Assembly (NCBI RefSeq): GCF_000002415.2
Contig: NC_009913.1
Coordinates: 1,054,001 to 1,118,000 of the forward strand
DNA length: 64,000 nucleotides
Direction: 5' to 3'
Source: Plasmodium vivax
Taxonomy: Eukaryota > Apicomplexa > Aconoidasida > Haemosporida > Plasmodiidae
The first letter of the stretch is position 1, and each line of letters opens with the position of its first letter. Below are positions 33,943-45,300 of this stretch, piece after piece. The translations under genes were made by a program, and so were the position numbers. The notes below the pieces were generated by a model. That model was given only the letters and a program-made list of their open reading frames with translations, was not told the DNA's origin and ran no database searches.

Positions 33943-36627
33943 ATGAACAGGCTATGCCTACTCGTGGCGATCTGCTTGGCGCTTTCGCATTCTAGCAAAA
34001 GTGTTACGGACCACCACACGGCAGGCATAAGGCTCACTCTCCAGAGGAGATGCAACGTGTGCGTAAAAACCAGGCGGGGGAAAAGTCACCAAGGAGGCGC
34101 CTCCCCCCCGTGGAATAGCCCAAACTGCAAACAAATTCGCTTTGTGAAGCGACCCGCCAAGCGGTGCAGGTACCTCTTCTGCAAACCTTCCCATCCACAC
34201 GGAAGGAAGAAGGCTGTACCAGAGGGAGGAAAACAACCCGGAGATGCCCACCAGGGGGGAAATAAAGCGGCCTACTTCTCCACAGAGCAGTCTGGGGGTA
34301 GGCGCTACTACAAGGGTGGTTACCATGCAGGCAAGACTTGGTCCATTTTTGCTTTACACGAGGGGGGTGCGGGGGGTAGGGGTGGCATGAGGAGGCAGCG
34401 AATTGGGGGTTCCGAGCGGGATGATTGTGTAGCTTCCAAGCTTGGCGCGGACAACCTGAGTGAAGAAGACGAACCGGTGAGGGGGGAGAGTCAGGTGGAG
34501 GAGGCGAACAGGCGGGGTGTCGCACCACAGCAGAGTGAACCACACCGCGAGGGGGGGACGCCCCACCAGGGGGAGGAAAACCTGAGCGAGGCAATGCAAC
34601 GGGCGGAGAGGTACATCAAGGGGAAGGAGGATGACGTGCTGGAGAGGAGGGAACAGCAGAAGAAGAAAAAGGTGGCCGAGAAGTTAAAGGGGCAGGAGGA
34701 CGCCTTCACGGATAAGTTCCTGAACCTTGGCATGTATGACGTGTTGAAGCACGTGTACGAGGGGGGTCTGTACGCGGACTCGAGGAGCTTGGTGGAGGCC
34801 GTCTGTCGTTGGATGCGCAGGGCCTACACGGGGGGGGCGGAGAGGTCAGCGGAGAGGGAAGCGGAGAAGAGTTCACCCGGTGTGGACAACTCACCCCCTG
34901 TGGGCAGCTCACCCCCTGTGGGCACTTCACCCCGCGTGGACTACCTCGTGGAGAAGGACCTCGCGGACAGCTACAGCCCAGACGGGGGGGAAAAAGTCGC
35001 CCACCACTTCCACTTGGACCCCCCAGGGGAGAAAAAGGGAAGTGCGCAGATGGAGCCTCTAAAACTGTACAACAAAAAAAATTTGAAAAAATATTTTTTC
35101 TCTCTGAATGGAGGCAACATTCTGAAGCAGCTGGTGAGTGAAGGGGAGGATGAAGTTCTGGACCCTACGGAGGGGGGCGGGTCTCCCCAAAAAGGGGACC
35201 TCTCAAAAGGGGACCTCGCAAAAAGGCAATTAAACGAACGAGTAAAAACGGTCTTATCATCCAACAGCATCCTCAGCTGCGATTACGAAACCTACGTCGA
35301 TGGGGAGAGGTACATGCAGTCCAACGTCACCGTAGAATTTAACCTATATGATACGTTCAGCGACCGAGTGGTCTTAAATAACCAAAATACCAACTCGACC
35401 ATGCTGGAGTTCCCCCTGATGTACAGCCACCAGATTGTGCAGAAATGCATTCTGACGATGAAAAAGCTAGAGAAGGCAATTTTTTACATTAACAATAGCT
35501 TTTTGTTTGGTCTTTTTTCCCCTCGAGAGGAGGAACCCATGAGTGAGGAGGACAGACGTGTGTACGATGTGATTACTAACGAAAGTTGGGTGAAGATGGA
35601 AATCTACCTCTGCAACATTTACAGGATGGATGAGAAGTGGCTGGGCATCACTCCGGAGACGTTCGCCGACGAGGCCAGCGCGAGCAGCTTTCTGCAGGCC
35701 TACTCGGGGGGGGGCAACTTGGTTTGCCAGCCGGGGGGGGGAGCGGTAGGAGGGTCGCCCTCCACATCGGATGAGAAGCGGCCTGGCACAGCGGATGAAG
35801 AACAACCTTCCACACTGAACGGGGAGAAGCCTGCCGCATTAGGTGAAGACCCCCCTGCCACGCCCAACGAAGATGCCGCCGCCGCTAACGCGACCGCGAC
35901 CGCTGCTACCGCCGCTACCACCGAGCGCCGGGCGGAAATAGCGCGACGGCGGGAGGAATACGAGTCGAAGAAGGACATCGCCGCAAAGAGCCAGTTGCTG
36001 ATGGAGAAGCTGGAAAACGAAATGAAGTACAACCCTAACCACTACATGTGGAGGGACCTGTACCCCCAGCTGGACGAGCGAGGGAGGGAGCGAACAGAAA
36101 AATACTTCAAAAACTTCCAAAAGGAAATGAGCGAAAATAAATGTAGCCGCGGGTACACAGATAACATCAAAAAGAAGCAGCAGTTAAAAGGCTACGACAT
36201 CGGGGAGAAGATAGAGGGAAGGGCAAAGCATTACGTTTGGCAGGAGACGATTCACTCCTTCGTTTTGTATTTCCCATTACGTCCATATGTTAACAAAGGG
36301 GATATCACCATCGACATTGATAGCTCTTTTTTTTTCCTTTCAATACGAGGGCATACCATTGTGAAGGATTTTTTCATCAAACCGGTTAATGCTGCCGACT
36401 CAATTTGGTCCCTCACCGATCGGGAGGACGACGTGGTAGGTGGCAGAGTCTCCACGCACAAGAGACGCGAAGAAACAACCCCAGACGAATTCCCCCTGCT
36501 GGAAATCTCCCACGCGGAGGACTCGGAGGTCCACAAGATGATGAAGCGGAGGTACTGCCTCGTCTATAACATTTACAAGGACAATAACCACAGGTACATG
36601 TGGGGCTCCATATTTAAGGCGTCCTGA
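33943..36627 (+). CDS. Secretory/apicoplast-type protein with C-terminal CS (NudC-like) domain
   Basis: One exon, 894 residues from the ATG at 33943; the open frame runs 21 bases further upstream without a better start. The first 20 residues (MNRLCLLVAICLALSHSSKS) form a signal peptide. A Lys/Arg-rich, acid-poor stretch follows (residues about 40-90), the pattern of a bipartite apicoplast leader, although secretion elsewhere is possible. The middle is Gly/Glu/Pro-rich with short SPPVG repeats and an Ala/Thr tract near 35870-35925. From about residue 763, HYVWQETIHSFVLYFPL with later IDIDSSFFFLSIRG and DSIWSLTDRE gives the strand order of a CS domain, as in NudC/p23 co-chaperones. A chaperone-linked role is inferred only. 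I do not know a gene name. Confidence 0.8.
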   Translation: MNRLCLLVAICLALSHSSKSVTDHHTAGIRLTLQRRCNVCVKTRRGKSHQGGASPPWNSPNCKQIRFVKRPAKRCRYLFCKPSHPHGRKKAVPEGGKQPGDAHQGGNKAAYFSTEQSGGRRYYKGGYHAGKTWSIFALHEGGAGGRGGMRRQRIGGSERDDCVASKLGADNLSEEDEPVRGESQVEEANRRGVAPQQSEPHREGGTPHQGEENLSEAMQRAERYIKGKEDDVLERREQQKKKKVAEKLKGQEDAFTDKFLNLGMYDVLKHVYEGGLYADSRSLVEAVCRWMRRAYTGGAERSAEREAEKSSPGVDNSPPVGSSPPVGTSPRVDYLVEKDLADSYSPDGGEKVAHHFHLDPPGEKKGSAQMEPLKLYNKKNLKKYFFSLNGGNILKQLVSEGEDEVLDPTEGGGSPQKGDLSKGDLAKRQLNERVKTVLSSNSILSCDYETYVDGERYMQSNVTVEFNLYDTFSDRVVLNNQNTNSTMLEFPLMYSHQIVQKCILTMKKLEKAIFYINNSFLFGLFSPREEEPMSEEDRRVYDVITNESWVKMEIYLCNIYRMDEKWLGITPETFADEASASSFLQAYSGGGNLVCQPGGGAVGGSPSTSDEKRPGTADEEQPSTLNGEKPAALGEDPPATPNEDAAAANATATAATAATTERRAEIARRREEYESKKDIAAKSQLLMEKLENEMKYNPNHYMWRDLYPQLDERGRERTEKYFKNFQKEMSENKCSRGYTDNIKKKQQLKGYDIGEKIEGRAKHYVWQETIHSFVLYFPLRPYVNKGDITIDIDSSFFFLSIRGHTIVKDFFIKPVNAADSIWSLTDREDDVVGGRVSTHKRREETTPDEFPLLEISHAEDSEVHKMMKRRYCLVYNIYKDNNHRYMWGSIFKAS

Positions 36628-36769
36628 CCAGCTAGCACAGGGGTGAGAGGAGCGGTAGTGGGAGGGTTGGCTGCGAACAAATGAAAGAAGCCATACGTAT
36701 GTGAGTTGCTCCCACACCACTTGGGGACCTAGGATTGCACACCACAGCCAGGAATACCTTCGGTATTGC

Positions 36770-36804
<35 letters not shown>

Positions 36805-37061
36805 ATAGACTCATTTTGCAGGGCAAATGTGGAGGCGAACCCTTCACAGAAGTTGGGTTCTTTCAAATGTACACGCGCAGTGGCAGTTGTAGCTGCAGCC
36901 GCAGCCGAGGCCGCAACCGCGGGGGGGTATGGGGGAGAGTCAAATTGGAACTCCAATCGAACGTGTGCTGCGGCGAATCGGGGGGAGCTGACAGACGATG
37001 CCAGCTGCGCATGTTACCGCCTGAGCGCCGCTCCGCCACCCAGCAGAGACACACACACCAC
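36628..37061. other. Convergent 3' flanks, CS-domain gene and pyrophosphatase
   Basis: 434 noncoding bases with one T run (36771-36803) and GCAGCCGCAGCCGAGGCCGC-type repeats near 36894-36922. No gene seen. Confidence 0.7.
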
Positions 37062-38434
37062 TCAGTGGATCCAAATGTGCTCGTTCGGCCTGTACGTCGG
37101 GTCGGCCATGTGGTACGAAATGCTAATGTCCTGCAGAAGGCTGTTGTAGAGAGAATCCTCCTGCGACTTCTTCGGAAGGGTGCTCAAGCTGAGGTCGCTA
37201 CTGCCTGAATGCTGCTTCGTGCTAAGTCCACAGGTGCTTTGGCTCGTCTGGTCATATTCAAACTTCTTCACATCCCGCAGGAACTCACAGTAGTATTCTT
37301 GCGTCTTCTTAATCAACCCCTCGCTCTCCTCCTTAGTATGCAACTTCTTCGAGATTATATTTAACTTTTTCGATTCGGCCATTTTGTACGAGCGGAACCA
37401 CTCCAGGAGCAGGTTCAGCGTGTGGGGGTAGTACTTCTCCACGTCTTCCAGGGAGTTCACGTCGTCGAAGTGTTTGTCGTGCTTCTGCAGGGGGGAGGGG
37501 GGAAGGAGCAGTGCAGTGAGGGGGCAGCATCATACTAGGGCAACGTCTTAGCGAGGACGCAGCAGAGTATAGCGCGCCGCATCTCCCTGCACGAACATTG
37601 ATGGCGATGATCTTCCAGTCCAGCTGTCCCTCGTCGATGAGGGTGAACGCCCCGAGGACCTGTCAAAAGGGGGAGCGGCGGGCATGTGAAGAGGCAAATG
37701 GGTCGATATGTACAAACGCACATGCAGGTGGTCCACACATGCGGATGATGCACACGCGCACCCCGCATGTACGCTCCGAGGCCTCGCGCGGGGCCCACCT
37801 TGACTGGGACGATCTGCCCCATTTTGAGGCTGTTCTGGCCCACGTCCACCACGTCCAGGGGGTCGTCGTCCCCCGTGAAGAACAAGTCCTGGTTGTCCCC
37901 CGTCTGGCAGCTGTAAATGTGCTTGGGGTACTCGTACGTGCGCGGCAAGGCGCCATAGTTCCAATAAATGGAATTATGGTAATAGCGCAGCTTGCCCTTC
38001 TTCGTGTCCTGCTTAATAACATTAAAACTTTCGGTCAACTGGATTTCCAGCTTTATATAATTGTACTTTGTAATTTCGACCACCATATTGTACGTGCCGT
38101 CTTCATTCACCAAATCGATGTCATGCCATGGGGATATCTGCACAAATTTGTCATCCACTTTTTGAAAATACGAAATGTAAAAATTGTCCTCATTTAGCTT
38201 ATTGCAATATTTTAACATATACGTCTTCTTATTAACCGTGAAGATGTTTGTTACGTAATCGAAAAGACTCAAATTTGAAAATATATTTGATATGATGTTG
38301 TTATTGTGGAAGTTTAAGTTTACTTGTAGCTCTTTGTTTGTCTCTACGTGGTACTCGTTCTTCACTTCCTCCTCCTCCCCCTCCTTCTTCTTTGGTATTT
38401 CACCATTACTTGGCTTGATCACTGCGCTGCTCAT
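37062..38434 (-). CDS. Soluble inorganic pyrophosphatase, family I
   Basis: Three exons: 37799-38434, 37597-37659 and 37062-37484. Junctions are GTCAAG|GTGGGC ... GACAG|GTCCTC and ATCAAT|GTTCGT ... TGCAG|AAGCAC, all phase 0, giving 373 residues. The family I signature FFTGDDDPLDVVDVG, with the metal-binding Asp triad, is near the end of exon 1. Exon 2 supplies the conserved VLGAFTLIDEGQLDWKIIAIN strand, and exon 3 begins with VNSLEDVEKYYP, as in yeast IPP1. It hydrolyses pyrophosphate to two phosphates with Mg2+ and pulls biosynthetic reactions forward in the cytosol or nucleus. An N-terminal Lys/Glu-rich extension and a long Ser-rich C-terminal tail make it larger than yeast IPP1. The GTTCGT donor of intron 2 is unusual and is the weakest point of the model. 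Confidence 0.92.
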
Positions 38435-41400
38435 TTTTCTTTTGCTTAGGTTTGGAACACGTGTGTGTTTCTGCGAGGGGGGGGTTCGCGATCAGTGTAG
38501 GGAGGTGTAGACGACGGACGGGTGTCAATGTGGGGATCTTATTTGTTTTCCCTTTTCGGGAGTGCAGGCAAATGGGCATATTTTTTTTTTTTTTTTTTTT
38601 TTTTATGAACTGTTCAGGTGAAAAGACGTAAACAAAGGGGCTGTTTGCACTGTAGCTAGCTATTTTGTGTTTTTTTTTTTTTTTTTTTTATAATTGCCCA
38701 TAAAATGTATATTCACAAAGTGCTCGTCGCGCGAAAAGAAGGCATATACTGGCATACCCCTCGGAGGAACGTCCGGGCATGGATCGACATGTAAGGGTGC
38801 TCCCACGCGCCGCCAAACTTACACTATGTTGTGTAGATGGTAGAACGAGGCCTCCCCACCCCTGTGTGTGCACGTGTAGCAGTCACGGTAGGGGGAAGCA
38901 AATGGAGTTGCAGGAAGCATAAAATGGAAAAACAAACGCATTCACATAAACGTACGGTTCATATGTACATACGCGTGTGTGCATCGCGAATTGGTAAGCA
39001 CAAATGTGTGTGTTTGGGTGGGGGGTTAATCGCCCGGGCTCAGCGTGGCGCTCGAGGAAAGAACTCACTAGCAGAGTTACTCTCTCGTAGGCAAGGAGTA
39101 GCCCCGTAGGGTAAACACACGTGAACACATACATACACGGCATATGCTCACAGAGAGATTCCCCCAAAGGTGCCACTCTTCGTGTTGCTACGCGCGAGAA
39201 AGCTTTGCAACGAATGAGTTACAAAACAAAGTACGGGGGGGGGGAATATAAAAAAAAAAAAAAAAAAAAAATGTGGCAAGAAAAGCAAAGCACAGGTGTG
39301 CAAGTATCCTATTCACACTTCAAGGAACAAATGATAGGAAGAGGGAACACTTGTATGTACACCTCCCAGGGGGTATGTTCACACGTGCTAGCCCCTGCAC
39401 GTGGCTACTACGCAGGCATGCATACGAAATGGATTGAGCACACATTCGCACAGCAGAGTACTAATGATTAGCAGTAACGCGCTTTTCGCAAGTCGTCAAA
39501 ATGGTTGCCCCCTCCTTACTCGCCTCGTGTCGGTCAAGGCTCCTTTCCTCTCCCTTTTTTCTCGCTTTCTTTTCGCTTTCCTTTTCACTTGCTTAAGCTG
39601 CGCCAAACATATGCTGGCACAACATCCCGCGGGGGTAACCGCACGTTCGTCGCGCAAAAGGGGATAAACAAACGACTCAACAGTGGTTGAGCAGTTGCTT
39701 CAGTCGTCGCTTAAGTCGTCGCTTTAGCAGATCGTTCAGCCGTCGGTTCAGCAGCTTGCTCGACAAACTCTCTGTGCCAAGTCGGCCAACTCGAGCAACT
39801 CCGCCAACGCCAGCTGGGCCAAACGCTTTTTCAACTCTGTGCATCCTACTTCGTGAGCCCCGTGCGTCATGCTGATTGCGAGCTTATTCTCTCCAAAAGG
39901 GGAAAAAGAAAAGAAAAAAAAAATACATTCAAGCATACATTCGTGCATACATACATTCATACATACGTACATACATACGTACGTGCGTACCTGCGTGCAT
40001 GCATATAACCCTTTGGGGGCGCTCCTTCCAGTTGCACATGGGCGCGCAGGCACAATTGTGTGGAGCGGTGTGCGCACAGGTTCGCTCGCGCTCACGCATG
40101 TTTATGTGAACGAACATGTCGACTCGAAATGGCAGTCGAGCCTGGCCGGCTGCCCGCGACTTGTAAAACGAGGGTGGAGAAGCGAACAAATATGAAAAGA
40201 AAAATGAAAAGAAATGTAAAAAAAACGAGAAATAAATATATTAAAAAAAATATGTGAAAAAAGAAGGGGCATTCGATTGGAGCCGCCACCAGCGTTTCCT
40301 CTTCACCTTGTGGTCTAACTCTTCACCATCGCGGCGACCACCTCCCGTTACCGTTCGTGTCGCGCGCTTTAATCGCACACCCGAGGCTTACATTTGCATG
40401 TGCCTTTTTTTTTTTCGTAACTTTGGGGGGACACACGGGAAGGTTATACGAGTCAGGGAAGCGGCAAATGGAGGAGCGGCAAATGCTGCGCAGCGACAAG
40501 TGCCGCGTAACGACAAGCGGGAGACGCTCACCCGGGAATTTTCCCCCTCGCTGCAAAACGAACAGCACACCAGTGGAGGGGCTGAAGAGGTGCGTGCAAT
40601 GTGCGCGTGAAAATGAAGAAAAAAAAAAAAAAAAAAAAAAAAATGAAAATCCCGTTGCTTCCACTTACCGGGCAAGGTGCACAAATGTATATTTTTCACA
40701 CGATACGTTTTGTATATTCTTTAAAATAAAGAGGGGGGGAAAAAAAAAAAAAAGAAAATGCAAAGTTGGGCAGACGAATTAGCCACGTGTGCCGTTTTAC
40801 TTCTCGCCCTGACAGCCCATCCCCATACGAGCCACCGTTCCAGCTTCTCTGGTGCTCACCTTTTGTAGGCTTACCTGCATTTGTATCCTGAGGAGGAAGC
40901 AGCGCAGCTTCAGGGTCATTATCACTTGGTTGCCTTTAAGCAGTTCGGTCGCGCCTTCAGGGGGGGGTGAAGAATCGAGGAGTTGGTTAAAGACGCACAT
41001 GTGGGTATGCATACATATGAAGCTACATCCGCATGTACATCTGCAAGTACATCCGCGCGGGTACTCCCCGGTGGCGCTTCGCCAGACGGCTTCGAACGGT
41101 GAAGTGCAGACCGTCGCTCTGCACAGTTGCGCGTAACATTGGGGGAATTTCATTATCACCCTGGAGGAGAGCTGGAGTAGAGCCGGGGAAGTGTGCCTCT
41201 CCGTCTTACCCCTAGCTATGCAAAATATGAGGTGCAGGAGAAGCACCACTTTCATCCTACGTGGGTTAATGAGAAGGCGCGCAGAACATCGGCAGCACCT
41301 GCGTGGCCGATCGCAAAGGAGGGCTGCATTCAAATGAGAGGCCGTAAGTTCTGGCCGTCACGTATGCATATACACACATAAGGGGTAACGCACAGGTGAC

Positions 41401-42309
41401 GCCGCGGAATGACGCACCTGCACCTGTGTGTAACAAATGCTACGCAGAAGCTTGCACATCGGAAGAAGGCCTCGTCATTCGGACACGCTACACGTCTCCC
41501 AACGTGAATGGCAGGGGATTCCCTCTCCTCATGTTGTGTCGGCTTACCGTTCGCGCGAAGGTAACACTCTTGGTGGGGAAAAAAAAAAAAAAAAAAAAAT
41601 CGTCACAAGTGAACGTAAGAGAAGCATCCATATGGGGATAAGCCTTTACATGTGAACGTATGAAATATAAAAAAAAAAAAAAAATAAAATGATGCGACCT
41701 TGGCGAAAAGATCGAAGGCATGACATACGTATCGTTCCATTTGTGCTATTCCATTTGATACGTTTTTTACTCCTCCGTTTGTTATCCCCTTTTTCTCTTT
41801 TTTTTTTTTTTTTTTCTTCCCCGTTTGGCTTGCTACTTTTTTTTATGCCATCCCCGCCACCCAGGTTGAATTAACCTTTCGTGCAAATTTTCCCAAATGG
41901 AGAAGCATCGAAGCATCATCTGCAGTAGCGTTGGTCCATATCTATACACACTTGCATGCGCGAACGTACCTTCAGCACATAGGGTCGTTTTTGACCAGTC
42001 AGCGTGTGCTTCTTCCTATGGGGCGGGAAAAACGGACCTTCCCCTCCTTTGTATTTGAAAACCGCGGGGGTGCACACTTGGAGGGGTAGCTGGGCGGAAC
42101 CACCATTTTTTTGCTTATTTATTAACTTCTTTATTTTTTATTTATTTTTTTATTTTTTTGGTTTACCCTTCGTTTGAGCGGCCAAACGTTTGCGCATTCC
42201 GCGAACACCCCTTCTGTGTGTGTTTTTCCTTGCCTTTTTTCCCCTTGGGCGTATGCCAGGGAGGGGCGAAACACCTGTCCGCGCGCGAGCAGCCCCCCGA
42301 GTGCCAACC
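38435..42309. other. Divergent region between pyrophosphatase and GCP gene
   Basis: 3.9 kb. Besides the candidate spliced gene at 40388-41255 it contains T runs (38581-38604, 38670-38689), the half-palindrome TGAACTGTTCAGGTG (38606-38620), GTAGCTAGCTA (38652-38662), A runs (39250-39270, 40618-40643, 40740-40753, 41579-41599), CGTACATACATACGT microsatellites (about 39925-40005) and TCGTCGCTTAAG repeats (about 39695-39760). A second GT-AG-framed 21-base segment (41550-41570, minus strand) could be a leader exon of the candidate gene. Confidence 0.5.
40388..41255 (-). CDS. Candidate small 5-exon gene (75 residues)
   Basis: Not visible as an open frame. Chaining splice sites on the minus strand gives exons 41210-41255, 40875-40954, 40669-40718, 40532-40550 and 40388-40420. 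Donors are GTAAGA, GTAAGC, GTAAGT and GTGAGC. Acceptors are CTGAAG, TTAAAG, TTGCAG and CAAAG, most behind pyrimidine tracts. Introns are 255, 156, 118 and 111 bases, in the normal size range here, and every junction keeps one frame from ATG to TAA. The product starts MKVVLLLHLIFCIARG (signal-like or simply hydrophobic) and ends in a basic RKKKRH tail. One exon has only 19 bases. The last exon could continue through CAAAT|GTAAGC. No family is recognised. The contiguous frame at 40797-41333 that covers its first exons mixes exon and intron. The model is inferred from splice consensus and frame only. Confidence 0.4.
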
Positions 42310-45300
42310 ATGAAAGTGATGCGGCCAAGCAGTCTACACCATGGGGGACCCCAAAGGGACTCCTCCAACCTGTCGCTAGTGACACTAATCGACGAGTGGA
42401 GCTGCATCGAAGCCAAGTCCTATCCCGTAAAGGATGCAAACGTATTAAGACGAATTCGTTTCGAAATTAAAAAATTCATTTACGCAAATGTTCTGCACAA
42501 GACGAGAGAGAACTTCCTCCTGTTCCAGACGTTTTACAGCTACAGGTACGATTACGGGGTGGCGTATGTGGGCAACCAGCACGCCTTCGAGAGGTGCGCG
42601 GGCGGCGGGGACTGGTACGGTGTGCTGAGGCGGCACTATAAGAAGGGGGGGGGAGTAGAGGAAGCAGCGGAGGGAGAAGCGGAGGAGGATGCGGAGGAAC
42701 CGTCTGGGGAAGCATCTGGGGAAGCATCCCATGTGACATCCCTTTTTTGCAATGGCCGTACCGCTAACGACGGGTTGGCTAACCGCTCATCCTATGCTCA
42801 CTCCAGCGATCTCTCCATGACGGGGGACGCCTTCCACCTGGGGGGGACACACGGGAGGGACAAACTCTCCCCACAGCTATACACATGCATGATCTCCTGC
42901 TGTCTGGTCCTCCTAGAAAGGAGGTGCTATCTGGAGTTCATCTGTCTGTACCTCTACGTGAAGGCCTATTTCTCTTTGGACAGCTTGCCTGTGGGAAAGG
43001 GGGCCATCTTGAAGCTTACAAGCCACGAGAGCTTCCTAAACGTTCTGCTGCTGCTATCAGATTTGACCTCGCCGAGGAGCTCCAACGGGGGGGGTAGCCA
43101 CTTCAAAAGGGGGAGACAGCCCACTGGAGACCCATCCTTTCACCTCACACAGGGGGAGAAAAAAGACATGTACAGTCTAAAAAAATTTGAGGAGGACCTC
43201 CTAATAAGAAATGTCTCGAAATTTTCCTACAATGTCCTTTTCCTCCTGAACGTGAAGATAAACTTTCACCAATTGAATTACAATTTGGATGCAGATGTGT
43301 ATGACCCTCTGTGTCGTTTTGTAACGTCGTTTGGGGATGCATTCACGAGCAGGTTCGTCGCGAGGTTGAACGAGCTGGATGGGTTGACACTTAAGTGTGG
43401 GCGTCACATTTGGGGGGGCAGCTACAGTGAAGGGGCCGACGGTGTGGGGAGTGTCATCCCCATAGGTAGAGGCCATAGCGGAGGATCACCCACCTGGGGC
43501 GCGGCCGGTCTAGCCAGCGGGAACTACCCTACGCTGCTCCACCCAAACGGGGGTGACATATCGACGCATCAGAGCGGAGGCATCTTCACTCATTTCACCA
43601 ATCGGAAGGAAACATCTGGGGGGACATCCCCGCTGCATAGTTTATGCGTCCCCCAGCTGAGCGCCAAGGAGGCCTGCTACTACAACATCAGCCTCTTCGA
43701 CGGTGGGGATGTAAGCGGTGGAGAGGTGGTTAGCGGCGGGGAGATGACTAGCAATGGAGTGATAACCTGCAATGCTCGCTTTATGAACAGTCGGGGAGAG
43801 ATTTCCCCTGCGGCGCTGCCCCCGGGGGGGTCGCACCCGCAGAGTGCTCTCACCCTGAGGGAAGCAGACATCTACCAGGAGGAAGAGCCCTGCAACAGCG
43901 AAAGGGAAGCCATCACCATGTGCACATACGTAATAGGGAACAACGCGAAGAAGACCACAAACGAGGAGGAGAAGTACCTCTTAACCGACTTGAAAGAGAG
44001 AAGTTGGAGGGGAATAAGAAGCAGTTCCAACGGAAGAACCACAGCTGCAGAGCTACCCTACCTGTGGCACAAGTCGTATGCTAACGATACATGCTCTCTC
44101 AAAGAAATAGAGCAAAAAAAAAAAAAAAAAAAAAAATATAAAACCCACTTTCTAAGCATCATTAACAGCATCTACGTTACTCTCCACAAGAATATCATTT
44201 GCAGCTTGAACAGTAGGATAGAGGAGTATCGTTTTTTTTCTTTAAAACGTTTTTTTCATTTTATAAGTAAAAATGAGTCTTGGGGAGGGGAGAAGGGAGA
44301 GCTGTTGACCACATGCAAGCATGAAATTGTGGCGTGTCTTCTGGGGCATGAGAGCCCATCGTTCTTCAGTCGACACACCATTGGCGGTAGAGCTCGAAGG
44401 GGGAAGCCAAAATGGAAAGACGCCCCTCAGGTGAAGAGGAACCACTTAAATAGATTCAGAAGGGGGAACATTTACATTAGTAAAAACTACCTATGTGTCA
44501 ACCGAGGTGTTGCCTTTTGGCTGGACAAGAAAAAGGAGGAAACCTTTCGCCTTCGCTTTGAGCCCTTCCGAAACCTGTTTTCGTCTCCCTTTTACCAGAG
44601 GTACTTCCACCTCTTCCTGTTCTTCGCCCGGGTGGGCACGCTGGTGCGCTACGTGCAGGCCTTCGTGCGCGTCTTCACGGGGGTGCTCGATGGGGGTAGC
44701 GGTGATAGCGGTGGTGATAGCGGTAGCGGTGGTAGCAGCCGAGGGGGCCGCCACGAAGAAGATACAATCCCCGTGGGGGACGTATTCAGCACGTTCGTCA
44801 ACGCGGTGGCGAAGTACCTGCACGTGTATGCAGAACAAATAAGGAGAGCCATCCTCCACGGAAATGCCAACACCCCCCTAGACATATACGGCAATGTTAA
44901 GAGGCACACGGAGTGCATCGAGCTTCTGGCCTTCCTCTGCTCCAGCTACACCCACGAAAAGGAGGAAGTCTTTCGCAAAAGGTACTTCGTTTTTTATAAC
45001 CCCCCCCCAGATGGGACAATCAGTTCGAGTCTGAAGCAAGTGGCCGAATATAACGCCCTCCTCAACGCTGTGTATGGCCTATCGCACAGCCCCCGTGGGG
45101 GGGGAACAGACGTCCACGGTGATGGTAAAGTGCATGGTGAGGGTGAGGGTGAGGATCGATTGCTACATGGCAACCGTGTGAAGCGATCGCTGCGTGGCGA
45201 CCGTGCCGACCTGTTCGTCTTCCCCCGGGGGAGCGAGCTGCTGAGTTACGTCTACAGGTACTACTACCTCTTCCTTAGCAGCCGGAGGAAGCACCTGGCG

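Noticed and set aside
40797..41333. Contiguous 178-codon minus-strand ORF
   Set aside because: It reads through canonical GTAAGA and GTAAGC donors. The middle is microsatellite-like Cys/His/Thr sequence, so a spliced model is preferred.
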